From Heterobilharzia americana (Eukaryota; Platyhelminthes; Trematoda; Strigeidida; Schistosomatidae): 64,000 nt of DNA. The notes beneath the pieces were generated by a model, which saw only the letters and a list, made by a program, of their open reading frames with translations, did no database searches and was not told where the DNA came from. Where the stretch lies: contig OX104127.1 in the NCBI GenBank assembly GCA_944470555.2, positions 47,482,934-47,546,933 on the forward strand, given 5' to 3'. Positions 47,180-57,079 of the stretch are shown in pieces (the stretch's first letter is position 1; every line of letters begins with the position of its first letter). Made by a program: the position numbers and the translations under genes.

Positions 47180-47299
47180 AGACAGTTGTGTCCGTGCCTT
47201 TTACATGCATTAGCTATATCTAGCTGCATGTCTGATATGTGATTAGTCATTTGAGAATTCAGTAGCTTTATGATGACGTTAACGACAAACTTATGATAC

Positions 47300-47774
47300 A
47301 GTTACGAAATCACGTTAAAATGTAACACAATTTCAAACGTGCCGCTTGTCCAAGTAGGGTAGGTATTGTGTATGTTGTAAGCGATGGCCAGTTGAAACGA
47401 CAATAGTCTCTTCATCACCACCGTTGCGAAATAGTCTGTTAAGGTTTCTACTTTCTCCACATGGCCTTCAACTAAATTTTCATGCTTCCCAAGAAGATAT
47501 GCTAATGGATGGAAATCCTCAACTATTTTCCGGATCTCTTCCATCATGGTCTTAGCGTTATCGATTTCTTCCCTGTGGTGGTTAATACTGCTACTTACGG
47601 CTGATATGATGTCCTGTGTTCTGACAAAAAGCGGAGGCATACCAGTTCATCGAGATCTGAGGTATACGGTATAACAATACTTCTGTCGCATAAAAGAATA
47701 CCGGGATGACCAAGTCTTTGCTTTTTCTCACCACGGCAGTCAATTTTAGAACGTTTAGCCTTAGATCTTCTCAT
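47300..47774 (-). pseudogene. Family D-related ORF1 N-terminal fragment (D3)
   Basis: An ATG at 47772-47774 opens a basic stretch (MRRSKAKRSKID), broken near 47640. The next frame (47640-47302) encodes a helical region with KVETLTDYFATVVMKRL and AIAYNIHNT, which lines up with KVDHLVNFITTEVSKRL and AIVHNVPDT of D2 ORF1. So this is the start of another D-type element, cut at both the 3' side (47300) and probably near its own 5' end. Confidence 0.5.
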
Positions 47775-47864
47775 TTAAAAAGACGTTAAAATTAAAACTT
47801 AGTGTCAAAATGAAAAACGGCAAACGGCTATTCGCCCAAACTGACAAAATTGGGGAAATGCAAC

Positions 47865-48250
47865 AAAATGTCGCCATTTTCCCCCCACGGTTTACCCCTT
47901 TTTACCCATTTCGTCCCCATGTTCTCCCCTTTATCCCCATTGTTTCCCCCCTTTTTCTCGATTTCGTCCCCTTGATTTCCCCCTTTTCCCAAATTATGAC
48001 CCCACAATTTCCTACTTTATCCGCACGTTTTCCGTTGCTTGTCTACATTTTTCCACAACGATTTGATACTTTATCAACACGATTTTTATCGCTTGTCTCC
48101 ATTTCCTCACCAAAATTTCATAGTTTGTACACTCTATTTCTATTGTTCGTCCCCATGCATTCCTATTCTACCCGATGTCCACATTTATTCACCCCGGTTT
48201 CACAATTCCTACGCTTAATTATCATACACCCTCCCCTATTTTTTTGTGAA
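47865..48250 (+). repeat. C-rich quasi-tandem repeat tract
   Basis: Runs of CCCC separated by T/A-rich spacers every 10 to 20 bases (TTTCCCC, GTCCCCAT, ATCCCCATT and similar), strongest at 47878-47985 and fading to 48250. The plus-strand frame of 178 codons through it (47810-48343) is Phe/Pro/Leu-rich and follows the repeat, so it is not taken as a gene. The reverse complement of the same type appears at 63935-64000, and a short patch is present at 49545-49570. Confidence 0.7.
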
Positions 48251-48349
48251 CGGTTTCACATCCTACGCATTCGCCTTTTGTACGCCGAATTTTTTCTTCC
48301 TTTCCTAATTATCGGTAACAATTACGAACATTGGAATGTTTAGTCCCCC

Positions 48350-48716
48350 GACGTGTTTACCCATTTACTCACATAAGTCTCTCAAGTGCTTACGGTATTA
48401 CGCTCTTACATTCCCTGTAGAACGATGCTTTATACCCGAGCCAAAAGTACTCTCCCGTACGCATGTTTATCGAAGAAGACAATTGGTAGAAAGATTGTAT
48501 ACGTATATTTAAAAATAATAACCAAACATTTCGATTAGTTACCTCGTACTTTCATGGCAGCCGCGAGATTTATCACCAGCCGTCGCATGTGTCACCTGTG
48601 GGAATAAAAGACAAGCTGTTAGCTGCAATTTTCCCATGCATACAAATTAACCTAACTTTCACCTACATTTTAATGAATGATTGAAGGCATTAATAAACAT
48701 CCGTGCTACCAGTTAC
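48350..48716. other. Region downstream of the spliced minus-strand gene
   Basis: Probable 3' UTR or last intron region of the gene at 48717-49536. A splice-like acceptor (TTATTCCCACAG, minus strand, near 48600) and a donor-like GTAACT near 48540 suggest a possible untranslated or alternative exon. Joined to the donor at 48720, it would give a TGA at once, leaving the protein end unchanged. Confidence 0.35.
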
Positions 48717-49536
48717 TTACGTTATTTCTTCCCGTTGGTAACGCTTGCTGATTTTATCCCTCAAATCATGGAAATAGGATTTTGTAGTTAAATCCATGAT
48801 ATTTTCAAGCTCATTCTCGCTCAGAGTTGCTGAAATGAACCTACTTGCGACAGCGGCTGCAGGGATGCAATTATCAATTTCATACTAACCCCTCATTATC
48901 TGATATAATAATAACCTATTAAAGGCACCTTTCGTCAGTGTTCCACTGAAGGTGTGCTTTACTACTAACGACGGAGTGGTGATTGTTGAAATCATCACTC
49001 CGAGGGATGACCTCGGGTCCTTCTGCAGCCTTCTGGTGATTTTCGCCGTCTGCTAAATTGAATCGGTGTACATTGACTTACGAATTTATCACGAAACCGG
49101 TCATCTTTCAGCGAAGATTCCAGCACTTGGACATCTTCGTTGGTGTTCAGTGGGAATCGGAAGTTGAAGTCATCCGTTTGCAGAGATGTACCCTCTTCCG
49201 CTCCCTTATGAGCCTTCAATAATTGTAACATTTCCACTTGCCGTTTCTCCACACGGCAAATGCACTCTATGGGATAGGTTTAAAGGCGACGGGGGTACTT
49301 GTTAGCCTGGTGATAGCGGACAGTAGTGTTTTGATCCGTCTTCAAGCTATTGTGGGGGATTGATGTTCGCTGAAAAAACCACTTACGTGGTGCCAACATG
49401 CATTGGTGATGAAGTTGCAATTGGATAAGTTGCAGTAGAAGGCCTGAGATATTAATCATAGATTGAATGCTTACCCGGCAAAAAAAGATATTTCACTTGT
49501 AAGGAAATTTGTTATTGGATACGTTGGTGGGGCAGA
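48717..49536 (-). CDS. Spliced host gene, 3' part, weakly DUF4806-like product
   Basis: Minus-strand exons, 5' to 3': 49536-49475, 49443-49387 (57 nt), 49339-49299 (41 nt), 49266-49082, 49052-48929 and 48856-48717. Introns of 31, 47, 32, 29 and 72 bp, all GT-AG; phases agree across every join, giving 202 codons plus TAA. Features in order: Ser/Thr/Pro-rich linker, a helix-forming segment (LLSAITRL through VEMLQLLKAHK), then a compact block starting FRFPLNTNEDVQVLESSL and continuing through RRLQKDPRSS, TFSGTLTK and ASRFISATLSEN to a basic end, KISKRYQREEIT. The FPL-T-ED-LE-L-D start resembles DUF4806, a family of unknown function common in animals (inference, not certain). Upstream exons beyond 49536 were not found. 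No transposon match, so I take it as a host gene. Confidence 0.6.
49053..49081 (-). other. 29-bp micro-intron
   Basis: On the minus strand it begins GTAAGTCAAT and ends CAATTTAG. Removing it keeps phase 0 and opens the frame from the RDKF end of one exon into QTAKITRRL of the next. It is the shortest intron placed in the window. Confidence 0.65.
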
Positions 49537-49785
49537 CTTAAGCTGTCCCCACGTTTTCCCCATTTTTGTCAGTTTGGAGGCAGTGTACCGAAACGTTGGT
49601 AACATAGTATGTGAGGAGAACAGCAGATCCTTAAGCCAAATACATGGGATGGACTGAAATATTACCACAAAAATGTAGTAATAAGTTGTCAGACACAACA
49701 AGAAATTCGCGAATTAATATAATCGAAAACCACATGAAAAGGAAGCGTATAGATCCAACTTTATGACATGGGAGTAGACTTTAGA
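49537..49785. other. Short gap with a C-rich patch
   Basis: Contains TGTCCCCACGTTTTCCCC near 49545-49562, the same sequence type as the tract at 47865-48250. The minus frame of the neighbouring gene stays open through it, but the product there is unconvincing, so I did not extend the gene. Confidence 0.4.
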
Positions 49786-49789
49786 TTAA

Positions 49790-50581
49790 CCTCGAATTGC
49801 TTGCAGACTGGATGAATAACAACAAACTGGCATTCAGTCTGGGTAAATTTCAAACCATGTTTCTCCTCAGCCTCGATTCACAAAAGGTATCCCACTTTGT
49901 CTGTGGTACTCATCTTTCCCACACCACAAGGAAGGAAGACCTGGGACTAATACTGATTGGTAAGCTATACACCTGCTATGACCATCGTAGTGATGCCTTC
50001 AGAGCCCACTCAGTACCGGAATTTATGCTCAGATGTCTAGGTGCCCACACACTAGAACTCTTCCCCAAGCTGCGCGGTATCTACATAGGACCTCGCTTGG
50101 AGGTCCAGAACAACATGGCACCACCATATTTGGAAAGAGACAGAAACCTCTTACAAAAAGTTCAGAGGCGAGCAACAAAGGGCGTTGTGGGAATATTGTT
50201 AAATCCCAAAATGGAAAGGCCGAAGGATCTAGGCCTTTACTATCTTAGTCACCGAAGGTTACGTGGTTACTTGATTACGGTTCACAATATACTAAGTAAT
50301 CCAAGTCGCCCGAACGGTGGGCTTCTAATGAACTATCACTGTGGCAGAAACAAAACTTGGGAATTTGCCTGCCAGCAGCGTAAGTAGGTTGACAAGACCT
50401 ACATACCTATGAGGCATTTCCTTACCGAGATTGCTAGCTGCACCCTTTGACTGCAAGGCATCACCCACAGAAGCTCTCACAGTATGGCGCTGTGTAAACG
50501 ATCAAGGATGGGGTGGCACACGCTGTTGGGAAGGTAAACCAGGATGCCAGGCTGGAAGATGGGAGACAACCTCCAAGAATA
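49790..50581 (+). mobile_element. Family A-related element, 3' fragment (A4)
   Basis: Plus strand, 49797-50387 open: LADWMNNNKLAFSLGK (after the catalytic box), KEDLGLILI, then LLQKVQRRATKGVVGI and the RRLRGYLI C-terminal region. Matches A1/A2 RT but is clearly diverged. 5' truncated near 49790; its 3' part is interrupted by the BEL insertion at 50586. Confidence 0.75.
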
Positions 50582-50586
50582 CTACA
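50582..50586. repeat. Target-site duplication of BEL element, left (CTACA)
   Basis: CTACA immediately before the TGTAAAGG start of the 5' LTR; the same five bases follow the 3' LTR at 61388-61392. A 5-bp duplication is usual for BEL/Pao. Confidence 0.85.
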
Positions 50587-51335
50587 TGTAAAGGAAAAAT
50601 GATCTGAAAATCCCTCCCGATCACCCTTATTTGATTGTATTGACATTTATTTTAACATTTTTACCCTCGTTACGGATGGTGTACCTTTGACCCTCGCCGG
50701 TGTAATGTTATTTGCTTGTTTAACTGTCTTATTTGACTTTACACTCGGTATTTGCCTTTGTATGTTTGAGACTTATTATGAGTGTTTCACTTTCCTATTA
50801 TGTGACGCTGGACTGTTGATAAGGTGATGTTGTTTTACTGCGCACGACATTTTGTTTTGGTTCAACTTACGGTTGTGCAGTGATTTGACTGTTTGCCTTT
50901 TGACTGTCTACTGGGAACGTTTGTTTGTTGATTTGATTCCTGTAGGCAGAGTTTTGATCCCTTTTGCCGGGAATATTCTTATTGACCGACAGGTATTTAA
51001 CAGTTGTATTTTTTAACCAGTTTTTACCGTGTAGTACGTATTTGTACCCGAGAACGTTTTAGACTGTATAGTTACCCAACGGCACTGTTGAGGTATTTTT
51101 GTAATTTGACATAACTTATTGTTGCTTTGATAGTACCACAGATTTTGTTACGAATCTACTATTGAATTACTACAAACCGTGTTTTGATATTTCGATCCAA
51201 CCTTTGACTGTGCGTCACTCGCGGAAGTTAGGAAGCTATACAGTAGAACGCAGGAACTAGTCAGATTCACGTCAGTTGGCACCGCCTAGCTATTTCCCGC
51301 GTTCAGGCCAAGATTATTGGATTCTGGCCGCTACG
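50587..51335 (+). repeat. 5' LTR of BEL element (749 bp)
   Basis: Begins TGTAAAGGAAAAATG and ends GGCCGCTACG. Same length as the 3' LTR. By eye it differs from it at C/T near 50677, A/G near 51060, and in its last base (G here, A in the 3' LTR, giving the expected ACA end there). Confidence 0.95.
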
Positions 51336-51412
51336 GTACTCAAAAACCCGTCACTGCTGTACCTGGCAATCGCAAGGTGTTCCTTGAGTCAATTGCGGAC
51401 GGGGAAGGTGAC

Positions 51413-53122
51413 ATGTCCCTGGATCCGATCTCAGATACCAAGCAAGTCCCTCTTGATGTTATTTCATGCCGTGGCTCTGATAATGGTACAGTTATTGACT
51501 ATAGTAAGACTAGTCCTTGTAGGACCTCTGCTCAGTTGAAGGTACGACAGTTGGATGAAAGGCAAGAGTTGGAACTTCGTGAATTCAAGGCTAAACAAAG
51601 ACAGGAAAGGTTGCGTCTGCATAAAGAACTCAACTTAGATGTGAATGATGGTTTAGGTGATACCTTTTCCTTGGATGATGATATAAAGTGTCACAAATCA
51701 GTTTGTCCTGGCATTGACCCTAATAGCAGTTCTGATCGTGAAACGACTAGCCAGGCGAGCAGCGCAGAAAACAAAGGGGTTGCCGCTACGTTGCATTGTG
51801 TCAGTGTTGGCCATGAGTTACCGAAAGTAGAATTAAGCAGCTTTGACGGACATCCAGCCAAATATTGGAAGTTTATGAGGCAGTTTGAGCTCTACGTTGT
51901 CTCTAAGGTTGATGATGATGGACAGAGGCTGTTATACTTGTTACATTACTGTAAAGGTAAGGCCAGGGAGGCTATAGAGGAATGCATTATGTTACCACCA
52001 TCTGCTGGTTATCGTAGGGCTCGGGATATACGCAGACGTTTGTTTGGAAGGACTCATGAAGTCAGCCGGGCCTTACTACAGGATCTGATGGAATGCTCGA
52101 ACATAGAACAAAACGATGCTGAGGCAATGTCGAGGTTAGCTATAAAAATGGAAAACTGCGCTATAGCCCTAGAGCAAATGGATTATACTGCGGACCTTAA
52201 CTCCTTGACAACTTTAGAAGGTATAGTAAAGAAATTGCCCCGTGTGTTACAGATGAAATGGGCGGAGACTGTCGAAAAGCTAACTGAAACCGAACGAGAA
52301 CCTACCTTCGCAGAGTTAACGCAGTTTGTGTCAGCACGTGCGAGCATTTTGCTAAGTAGGTTTGGACAGCTGGCAACAAGCAGTCGACGACCAGATAGTA
52401 AAATAGCATGTTCCACGCAGCAGCTAGTACCCGTTGGGGGAGTCCTGAAACCTTCATGTATATTTTGTGGAGGGAACCATGTAGTCACAAAACGTACCAC
52501 ATTTCTGTCGTTACCGGTGGATGAGAGATGGTCGAAGGCTAAAGAAACAGGTTGTTGTTTTTCATGTCTTAAAAGGGGCCACAGGTCCGTAGAATGTAAA
52601 ATTCACGGGGTGTGCAGTGTAGAAGGTTGTAAAGCATACCATCACCCTCTGTTACACAAGAAGACCCACCACGCCGTAGGCGAACAACCGGAGAAAGGTA
52701 GTTGTGGATGCACTGAGTCTCTCAGAGAAAGCGTGTGTTTGGGCTTACTCCCGGTACGTGTAAAGCACGGTAATAAAGAGGTTTACGGTTATGCTATCTT
52801 GGACAATGGTTCTGATACAACTTTGGTCACGAAAAATGTTTTGCAACTTCTAGGATTGTCGACTGACGGCACAAAGACTATCATCAAAACTGTTAGTGGA
52901 AGTAGATTGGCGGACTCAGTCAGCAAGCCTTTCGAAGTTTATTCACTAGACGGAAACGAATGCATACTTATAGATCGAGCAGTTGTGGCAAGAGATCTCC
53001 CAGTACGGAGACCTAAAGGATCGATGCGAGAAAGTATTAAAAGGTGGCCGCATCTGACTGACGTACCCTGGACAGAGGTGGAAGACGGGGAGGTATTGCT
53101 GCTCATCGGTTGCGATGTACCT
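51413..53122 (+). pseudogene. BEL gag-protease, cut by RTE insertion
   Basis: First ATG in the long frame is 51413; the frame is open further up into the LTR but without an ATG. Seen in order: a charged coiled-coil-like stretch (ERQELELREFKAKQRQER), a gag capsid region with FDGHPAKYWKFMRQFE, then zinc-knuckle sequence CIFCGGNH and CFSCLKRGHRSVEC (C-x2-C-x4-H-x4-C), and the aspartic protease motif AILDNGSDTTLV. The frame is open to the insertion point, where it ends in IGCDVP. Beyond it the ORF runs about 30 codons into RTE tail sequence, which is not part of the gene. About 570 codons to the break. It would make the particle and mature the polyprotein. Confidence 0.9.
53111..53122. repeat. 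Target-site duplication of RTE insertion, left (12 bp)
   Basis: TGCGATGTACCT here and again at 57068-57079, bracketing the RTE element. In both places it is read in the same frame of the BEL gene (Cys-Asp-Val-Pro). Confidence 0.9.
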
Positions 53123-53318
53123 CATCATCATCATCATTATCAACATAGGACCAGGCATTACTGCGTAACGGTCCGAGTTGCCACACCTCATATCAGCACA
53201 TCAAGTAAAAAGGTAGTGAGGTGAAGGATGAAGATAAGTGAATGCAGTCAAAAGAAATATAAAGTACGAGAAGAAAGGAAAGAGGAGTGACAAAATAGTG
53301 AGATTCGGTATAGCGTTG

Positions 53319-53931
53319 TTAAGATGAGGATAATGTGTGTATACATCTGCGCCACTGACTTCGGTTCTGAGCCATATCACCTAGGGTCTCCAACCACTGG
53401 TTCCTCTTGTCCCGTGGACCCCAACCACCTAGTCTGCATCGTCCTACATGGCTTAAACCAACAGTCAGAGACTTCATACATTGGTGCCATGTTTTAGTCT
53501 GGCCACCTCGGGCCTTTTTCCAGCCTGAACCCACCTCAGCCAACATTGTGTGACGAGGCAATCGGTGACTAGGCATACGTAGTACGTGTCCCAACCATCT
53601 CAGTCGATGAAGGTTCACAACCTCGTCGACTGACTTACCTCTTCTCCCTAAAACTCTACACCTAACTTCTGCATTACTCACATGGTGACACCACGGAATA
53701 CGTCCTATACTACGAAGGCAACGGTGGTCAAATACCTGTAACCTTCTCATGTCTTCCACTTTCAATGGCCATGTTTCACAGCCATACAGTAGAACAGAGC
53801 GGACTGCTGTGCAGTACACGCGACCCTTAATAGACAAACGAATATCACGGCGGCGCCATAGGTGGCGCAAATTGGCAAAAGCCAATCGAGCCTTTTGTAT
53901 CCGTGCAGAAATCTCATCGGCAACTAACCCA
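53319..53931 (-). pseudogene. RTE C-terminal region in shifted frame
   Basis: Continues the RT C-terminus: ADEISARIQKARLAFANL just after the frame break, then LLYGCETWPLK, CLRSIGRIPW, VVNLHRLRWLGHVLRM and QWRRCIHTLSSS to a stop at 53319. One base missing in the CCGGTGGG stretch near 53931 explains the shift from the upstream frame. The same region is present, more decayed, at 5660-6060. Confidence 0.85.
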
Positions 53932-56746
53932 CCGGGTTGATCCTACTTCCCAGGTAAGTGAAGTGGTCAACACACTCAACCACTTCACTCTCTATTGTTA
54001 ACCGCGGTACCGCTGAAGACCAGTCCTGGAGCAAAAATTTGCATTTGGGTGGTGAAAATCGCATCCCAAACATTCTCAAATTCCCACTCAAAGTGTTCAG
54101 AAGACTCTGCATCTTGTCAGCGTCTTCACCTAACAGGACTATGTCATCTGCATATTCTAGATCTAAGGAAAATTCACCTGTGATCCGGTCAACGTCTTTG
54201 TAATTAGGTGACGAGAGGGAAACCTCCATAAGAATATCTATGATAAAATTAAATAAGAATGGGGATAGTGGGCATCCTTGACGGACACCACTTGATGAGT
54301 ATAGCTCCCTGGACAACTCACCATAGGCTCTAACATGCCCACAAGTGTTCGAGTAGAGAGCTTTCAATAAGGTGATGTACTTACTAGGCACGCCTTTCAG
54401 TGACAGACACTGCCATAAGACTTCTCGATCAACGGAGTCAAATGCCGCCTTCAGGTCGAGAAATACAGCTATTGTCGGGCGTCTGTAAGCATGCCTATGT
54501 TCCAGGACCTGGCGCAGTGTGAATATTTGGTCGATACATCCACGGCCAGGTCTAAAGCCTGCCTGGTTTTCTCGGGCTTGCTGTTCCCGAGCTCCACTCA
54601 GGCGTCGGAGAATTATAGAACTTAGGATCTTAGACACTATGTTTGTCAGGCTGATTCCTCTGTGGTTATCACAAGAGGACTTCTCGCCTTTCTTGAAGAC
54701 TGGGATGATGAGTGACTTAGACCAGTCGGAGGGGATCGTATTTGATTCCCATATACTGGCTAACACTTCCGTTAGCCTGACTAAGAGAACTCTACCACCA
54801 TTCTTGTATACCTCAGCAGGTAGTCCGTCTGGTCCTGCTGCCCTTCCCCGTTTCAGGCTACCTACCGCTTTCTCAACTTCTTCTAGTGTTGGGGGACCTG
54901 TCTCTATGTCCCATTCAGGGTCCGACTGGATAGCGGGCAGCGCAATGGTGGCTGGAGGCCAGTTAAACTGTTCCTCAAAGTGTTCTGCCCATCGTCCCAG
55001 TCGCCTTCCCTGCGAGTGAATCGCCGATCCGTCCTTCTCCGCTATAACCTCACTAACTGTTGTTGACCATTTCCCCCCAGTCTCCTTAATAAGTCTAAAT
55101 AACTGTCTACTGTTACCGATCGCCGCTGCCTTTTCCATCTCTTTAGCCTTTGCTGCCCACCACTGTTCACGATCGTTGCGCAGACTTTTCGTCAGTTTAT
55201 TTTTAAGTTGCGCTCGCTCTTCATTGTACTCAGAGCCTGCAGGGATGCATTCACGTGCATCCATTAGTTTGGAAGAAGCTGCTGATATCCACTGGCTCTT
55301 TTTAGCCATTATCTTGGAGTCGGCTACAGTCTCCAGTGCTGCTTTTACAGTAGACTGAAGATGGCACCAAGCTTCTTCTGGATGAGTGACAGTCTTTTGT
55401 TCCGATAACTGCCTAGCCAACTTCTCACTGAACACGGCTTTGGTGTTTTCGTTGTCCAGCAGAACTCGTAGTGGTTTTGTTGCCAAATTTTTTCTACGTC
55501 CATTGAGACGCAGGCATATACGTGCTCGGACCAACGCATGATCGCTGTCCAAACACGTACTCCAGAAGGAGCGGCAGTCTTCCACCGATCCTCTCCAGCG
55601 ATGACTAATAGCAATGTGGTCTATCTGTGTCCATCGCTGAGTCGAGCTCGGTGGACGCCAGGTCAGACAGTGCCTTTCTTTATGTCTGAAATTTGTGCTG
55701 GCTAAAAATAGGCGGTTATCTGAGCATAGTTGTAATAGGCGATCACCGTTATCTGTACGTTCAGCTGGGATTCCGAAAGTGCCACCTAAGTGCCTTTCTG
55801 CCTCACTCAGTCTACCCACCTGTGCGTTGAGGTCACCTGCAACAACCACTACGTCCGAACGTTTGGCTTTCGAGAGGAGGTTAGACAGTTTATGGTAGAA
55901 CTCGTCCTTCACTTCATCCGAACTACAGTCAGTGGGTGCGTAAGCAGAGATTACAAAGAGACAACGGCGAGTCTCACTATTCCTTTTAGTTCTCACTGTG
56001 CCGTTCAGCCTCATAGCGCAGAGGCGACTATCAACTGGGATCCAGTCTAGTAGTGAGTTTTCTGCCCTGGTGCTTAATGCTATACCTACACCTGCAAGAC
56101 CACGAGAGCTAGCTATCGAATCTCCAGAAACTCGAAGGGTGAATTTTGCAGATTCACCAGATTGGTCAGGAGAGGTCAGGTGAATAACCACACTTGGGTC
56201 CTGTATGCGTGTCTCACAAACACAGCACACATCCATGCCTCGAGTTGCTAGAGTCTTTGCCAACGAAGCCTGTTGGCCAATTTGACGGAGGGTGCGGACA
56301 TTGAAGGCTCCAATATGTAATTTGGAGCGTGGTTTAAGGAGACCAGGGACGCTGTTCTGTGGACTCAGATCGTTGTCGAAGGCTGCAGAGGTAGGAGAAA
56401 TTGAAGATGATGCAGCATCATTAATTAAGAGACGTGAAGGAAGATTAGAAGGTAATGATGGAGGAGGAGGATAGCAGTCAGAAGAAACTTGGGTGCTGAC
56501 AGAGTTGTGAGGGCGGTTGACACTTCCCGGCTGCCCACACCGTGGAAGGCTATTTCTTCTTAAGGTACCTGAAAGAGATTTGTGTGACCGCAGAGCCCAT
56601 CGGACATCTGCTTGAGGCCTGTCACACCCAGCCTTTTGAGTATGATTATTTTGAATTTTTGTATTTTTGGGGCCGGATGGTCGAAAGGAAACGACAAGTG
56701 AACCAACACCGCCGGCCCGGCAGACCGTGGGGCGTGGTGGAGTGTG
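53924..56746 (-). CDS. RTE endonuclease-reverse transcriptase, main open frame
   Basis: Open for about 940 codons on the minus strand, from after a TAA at 56747-56749 to a stop at 53924. The N-terminal ~130 codons are a Pro/Ser-rich leader without any ATG before the endonuclease; the first in-frame ATG lies inside that domain, so translation must start upstream, at a non-AUG codon, or from a lost start. Endonuclease: GAFNVRTL, CCVCETRI (catalytic Glu), VVVAGDLNAQVG, IDHIAIS, DSDHALV. RT: AAGPDGLPAEVY, NHRGISLT, AGFRPGRGC, VFLDLKAAFDSVD, SSGVRQGCPLSP, and LEYADDIVLL with both catalytic Asp residues. The last part of the protein is in the next frame (53319-53931) after an apparent one-base loss at about 53931. 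Confidence 0.9.
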   Translation of the reverse strand, partial: HTPPRPTVCRAGGVGSLVVSFRPSGPKNTKIQNNHTQKAGCDRPQADVRWALRSHKSLSGTLRRNSLPRCGQPGSVNRPHNSVSTQVSSDCYPPPPSLPSNLPSRLLINDAASSSISPTSAAFDNDLSPQNSVPGLLKPRSKLHIGAFNVRTLRQIGQQASLAKTLATRGMDVCCVCETRIQDPSVVIHLTSPDQSGESAKFTLRVSGDSIASSRGLAGVGIALSTRAENSLLDWIPVDSRLCAMRLNGTVRTKRNSETRRCLFVISAYAPTDCSSDEVKDEFYHKLSNLLSKAKRSDVVVVAGDLNAQVGRLSEAERHLGGTFGIPAERTDNGDRLLQLCSDNRLFLASTNFRHKERHCLTWRPPSSTQRWTQIDHIAISHRWRGSVEDCRSFWSTCLDSDHALVRARICLRLNGRRKNLATKPLRVLLDNENTKAVFSEKLARQLSEQKTVTHPEEAWCHLQSTVKAALETVADSKIMAKKSQWISAASSKLMDARECIPAGSEYNEERAQLKNKLTKSLRNDREQWWAAKAKEMEKAAAIGNSRQLFRLIKETGGKWSTTVSEVIAEKDGSAIHSQGRRLGRWAEHFEEQFNWPPATIALPAIQSDPEWDIETGPPTLEEVEKAVGSLKRGRAAGPDGLPAEVYKNGGRVLLVRLTEVLASIWESNTIPSDWSKSLIIPVFKKGEKSSCDNHRGISLTNIVSKILSSIILRRLSGAREQQARENQAGFRPGRGCIDQIFTLRQVLEHRHAYRRPTIAVFLDLKAAFDSVDREVLWQCLSLKGVPSKYITLLKALYSNTCGHVRAYGELSRELYSSSGVRQGCPLSPFLFNFIIDILMEVSLSSPNYKDVDRITGEFSLDLEYADDIVLLGEDADKMQSLLNTLSGNLRMFGMRFSPPKCKFLLQDWSSAVPRLTIESEVVECVDHFTYLGSRINPVG

Positions 56747-57067
56747 TTATTTTTGGGGCCGACCTTTTCTAACCCCCCCTTCCACTGAGAAGGCAGCATC
56801 AGCTTGGCACTGCTGGTCATCCAAGGGAAACACCTTACTGCTGTCACACCCCATCCAGCTAGCAGCAGTACGACTTCGCCCTCAGACCCCCATCATAGTG
56901 TAGCAATTTACACTATGACGGTAACTGCTTTTCGTCTAACCACTACCCAACAGACCTTTCTGGTATGGTAGGACCTCGAGGGAACAAGCGTTCCACCAGC
57001 ATAGCTCGTTGGGTCATTGTGATATGCAAGCCCGACCACCACGTCAAGGTAGCAGCTATCGGTCGGG

Positions 57068-57079
57068 TGCGATGTACCT
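57068..57079. repeat. Target-site duplication of RTE insertion, right (12 bp)
   Basis: TGCGATGTACCT, second copy; the BEL frame continues straight after it with GAGGCTCACTGG. Confidence 0.9.

Larger units (their letters stand above)
43100..47180 (-). mobile_element. Family D non-LTR element with internal deletion (D2)
   Basis: Minus strand: ORF1 (47179-45400 in several frames), endonuclease N-terminal part (about 45060-44840), then directly the RT linker and RT (44841-43100). Compared with D1, the C-terminal endonuclease and RT-linker region is absent, an internal deletion of roughly 0.9 kb. D2 is clearly related to D1 but diverged, so these are not recent duplicates. Confidence 0.75.
53123..57067 (-). 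mobile_element. RTE-clade non-LTR retrotransposon, near full length, nested in BEL
   Basis: 3,945 bp, minus strand, bounded by a 12-bp target duplication. 5' UTR about 57067-56747, one long ORF (endonuclease then RT), and a short 3' UTR ending in GATAATGATGATGATGATGAGG-type trinucleotide repeats at 53123-53143, a hallmark of RTE elements. The whole BEL frame is cleanly interrupted, so this insertion is younger than the BEL insertion. Confidence 0.92.

Noticed and set aside
47810..48343. 178-codon plus-strand open frame rich in Phe, Pro and Leu
   Set aside because: It runs through the C-rich quasi-tandem tract; the composition follows the repeat and no domain, signal or splice context supports a gene.
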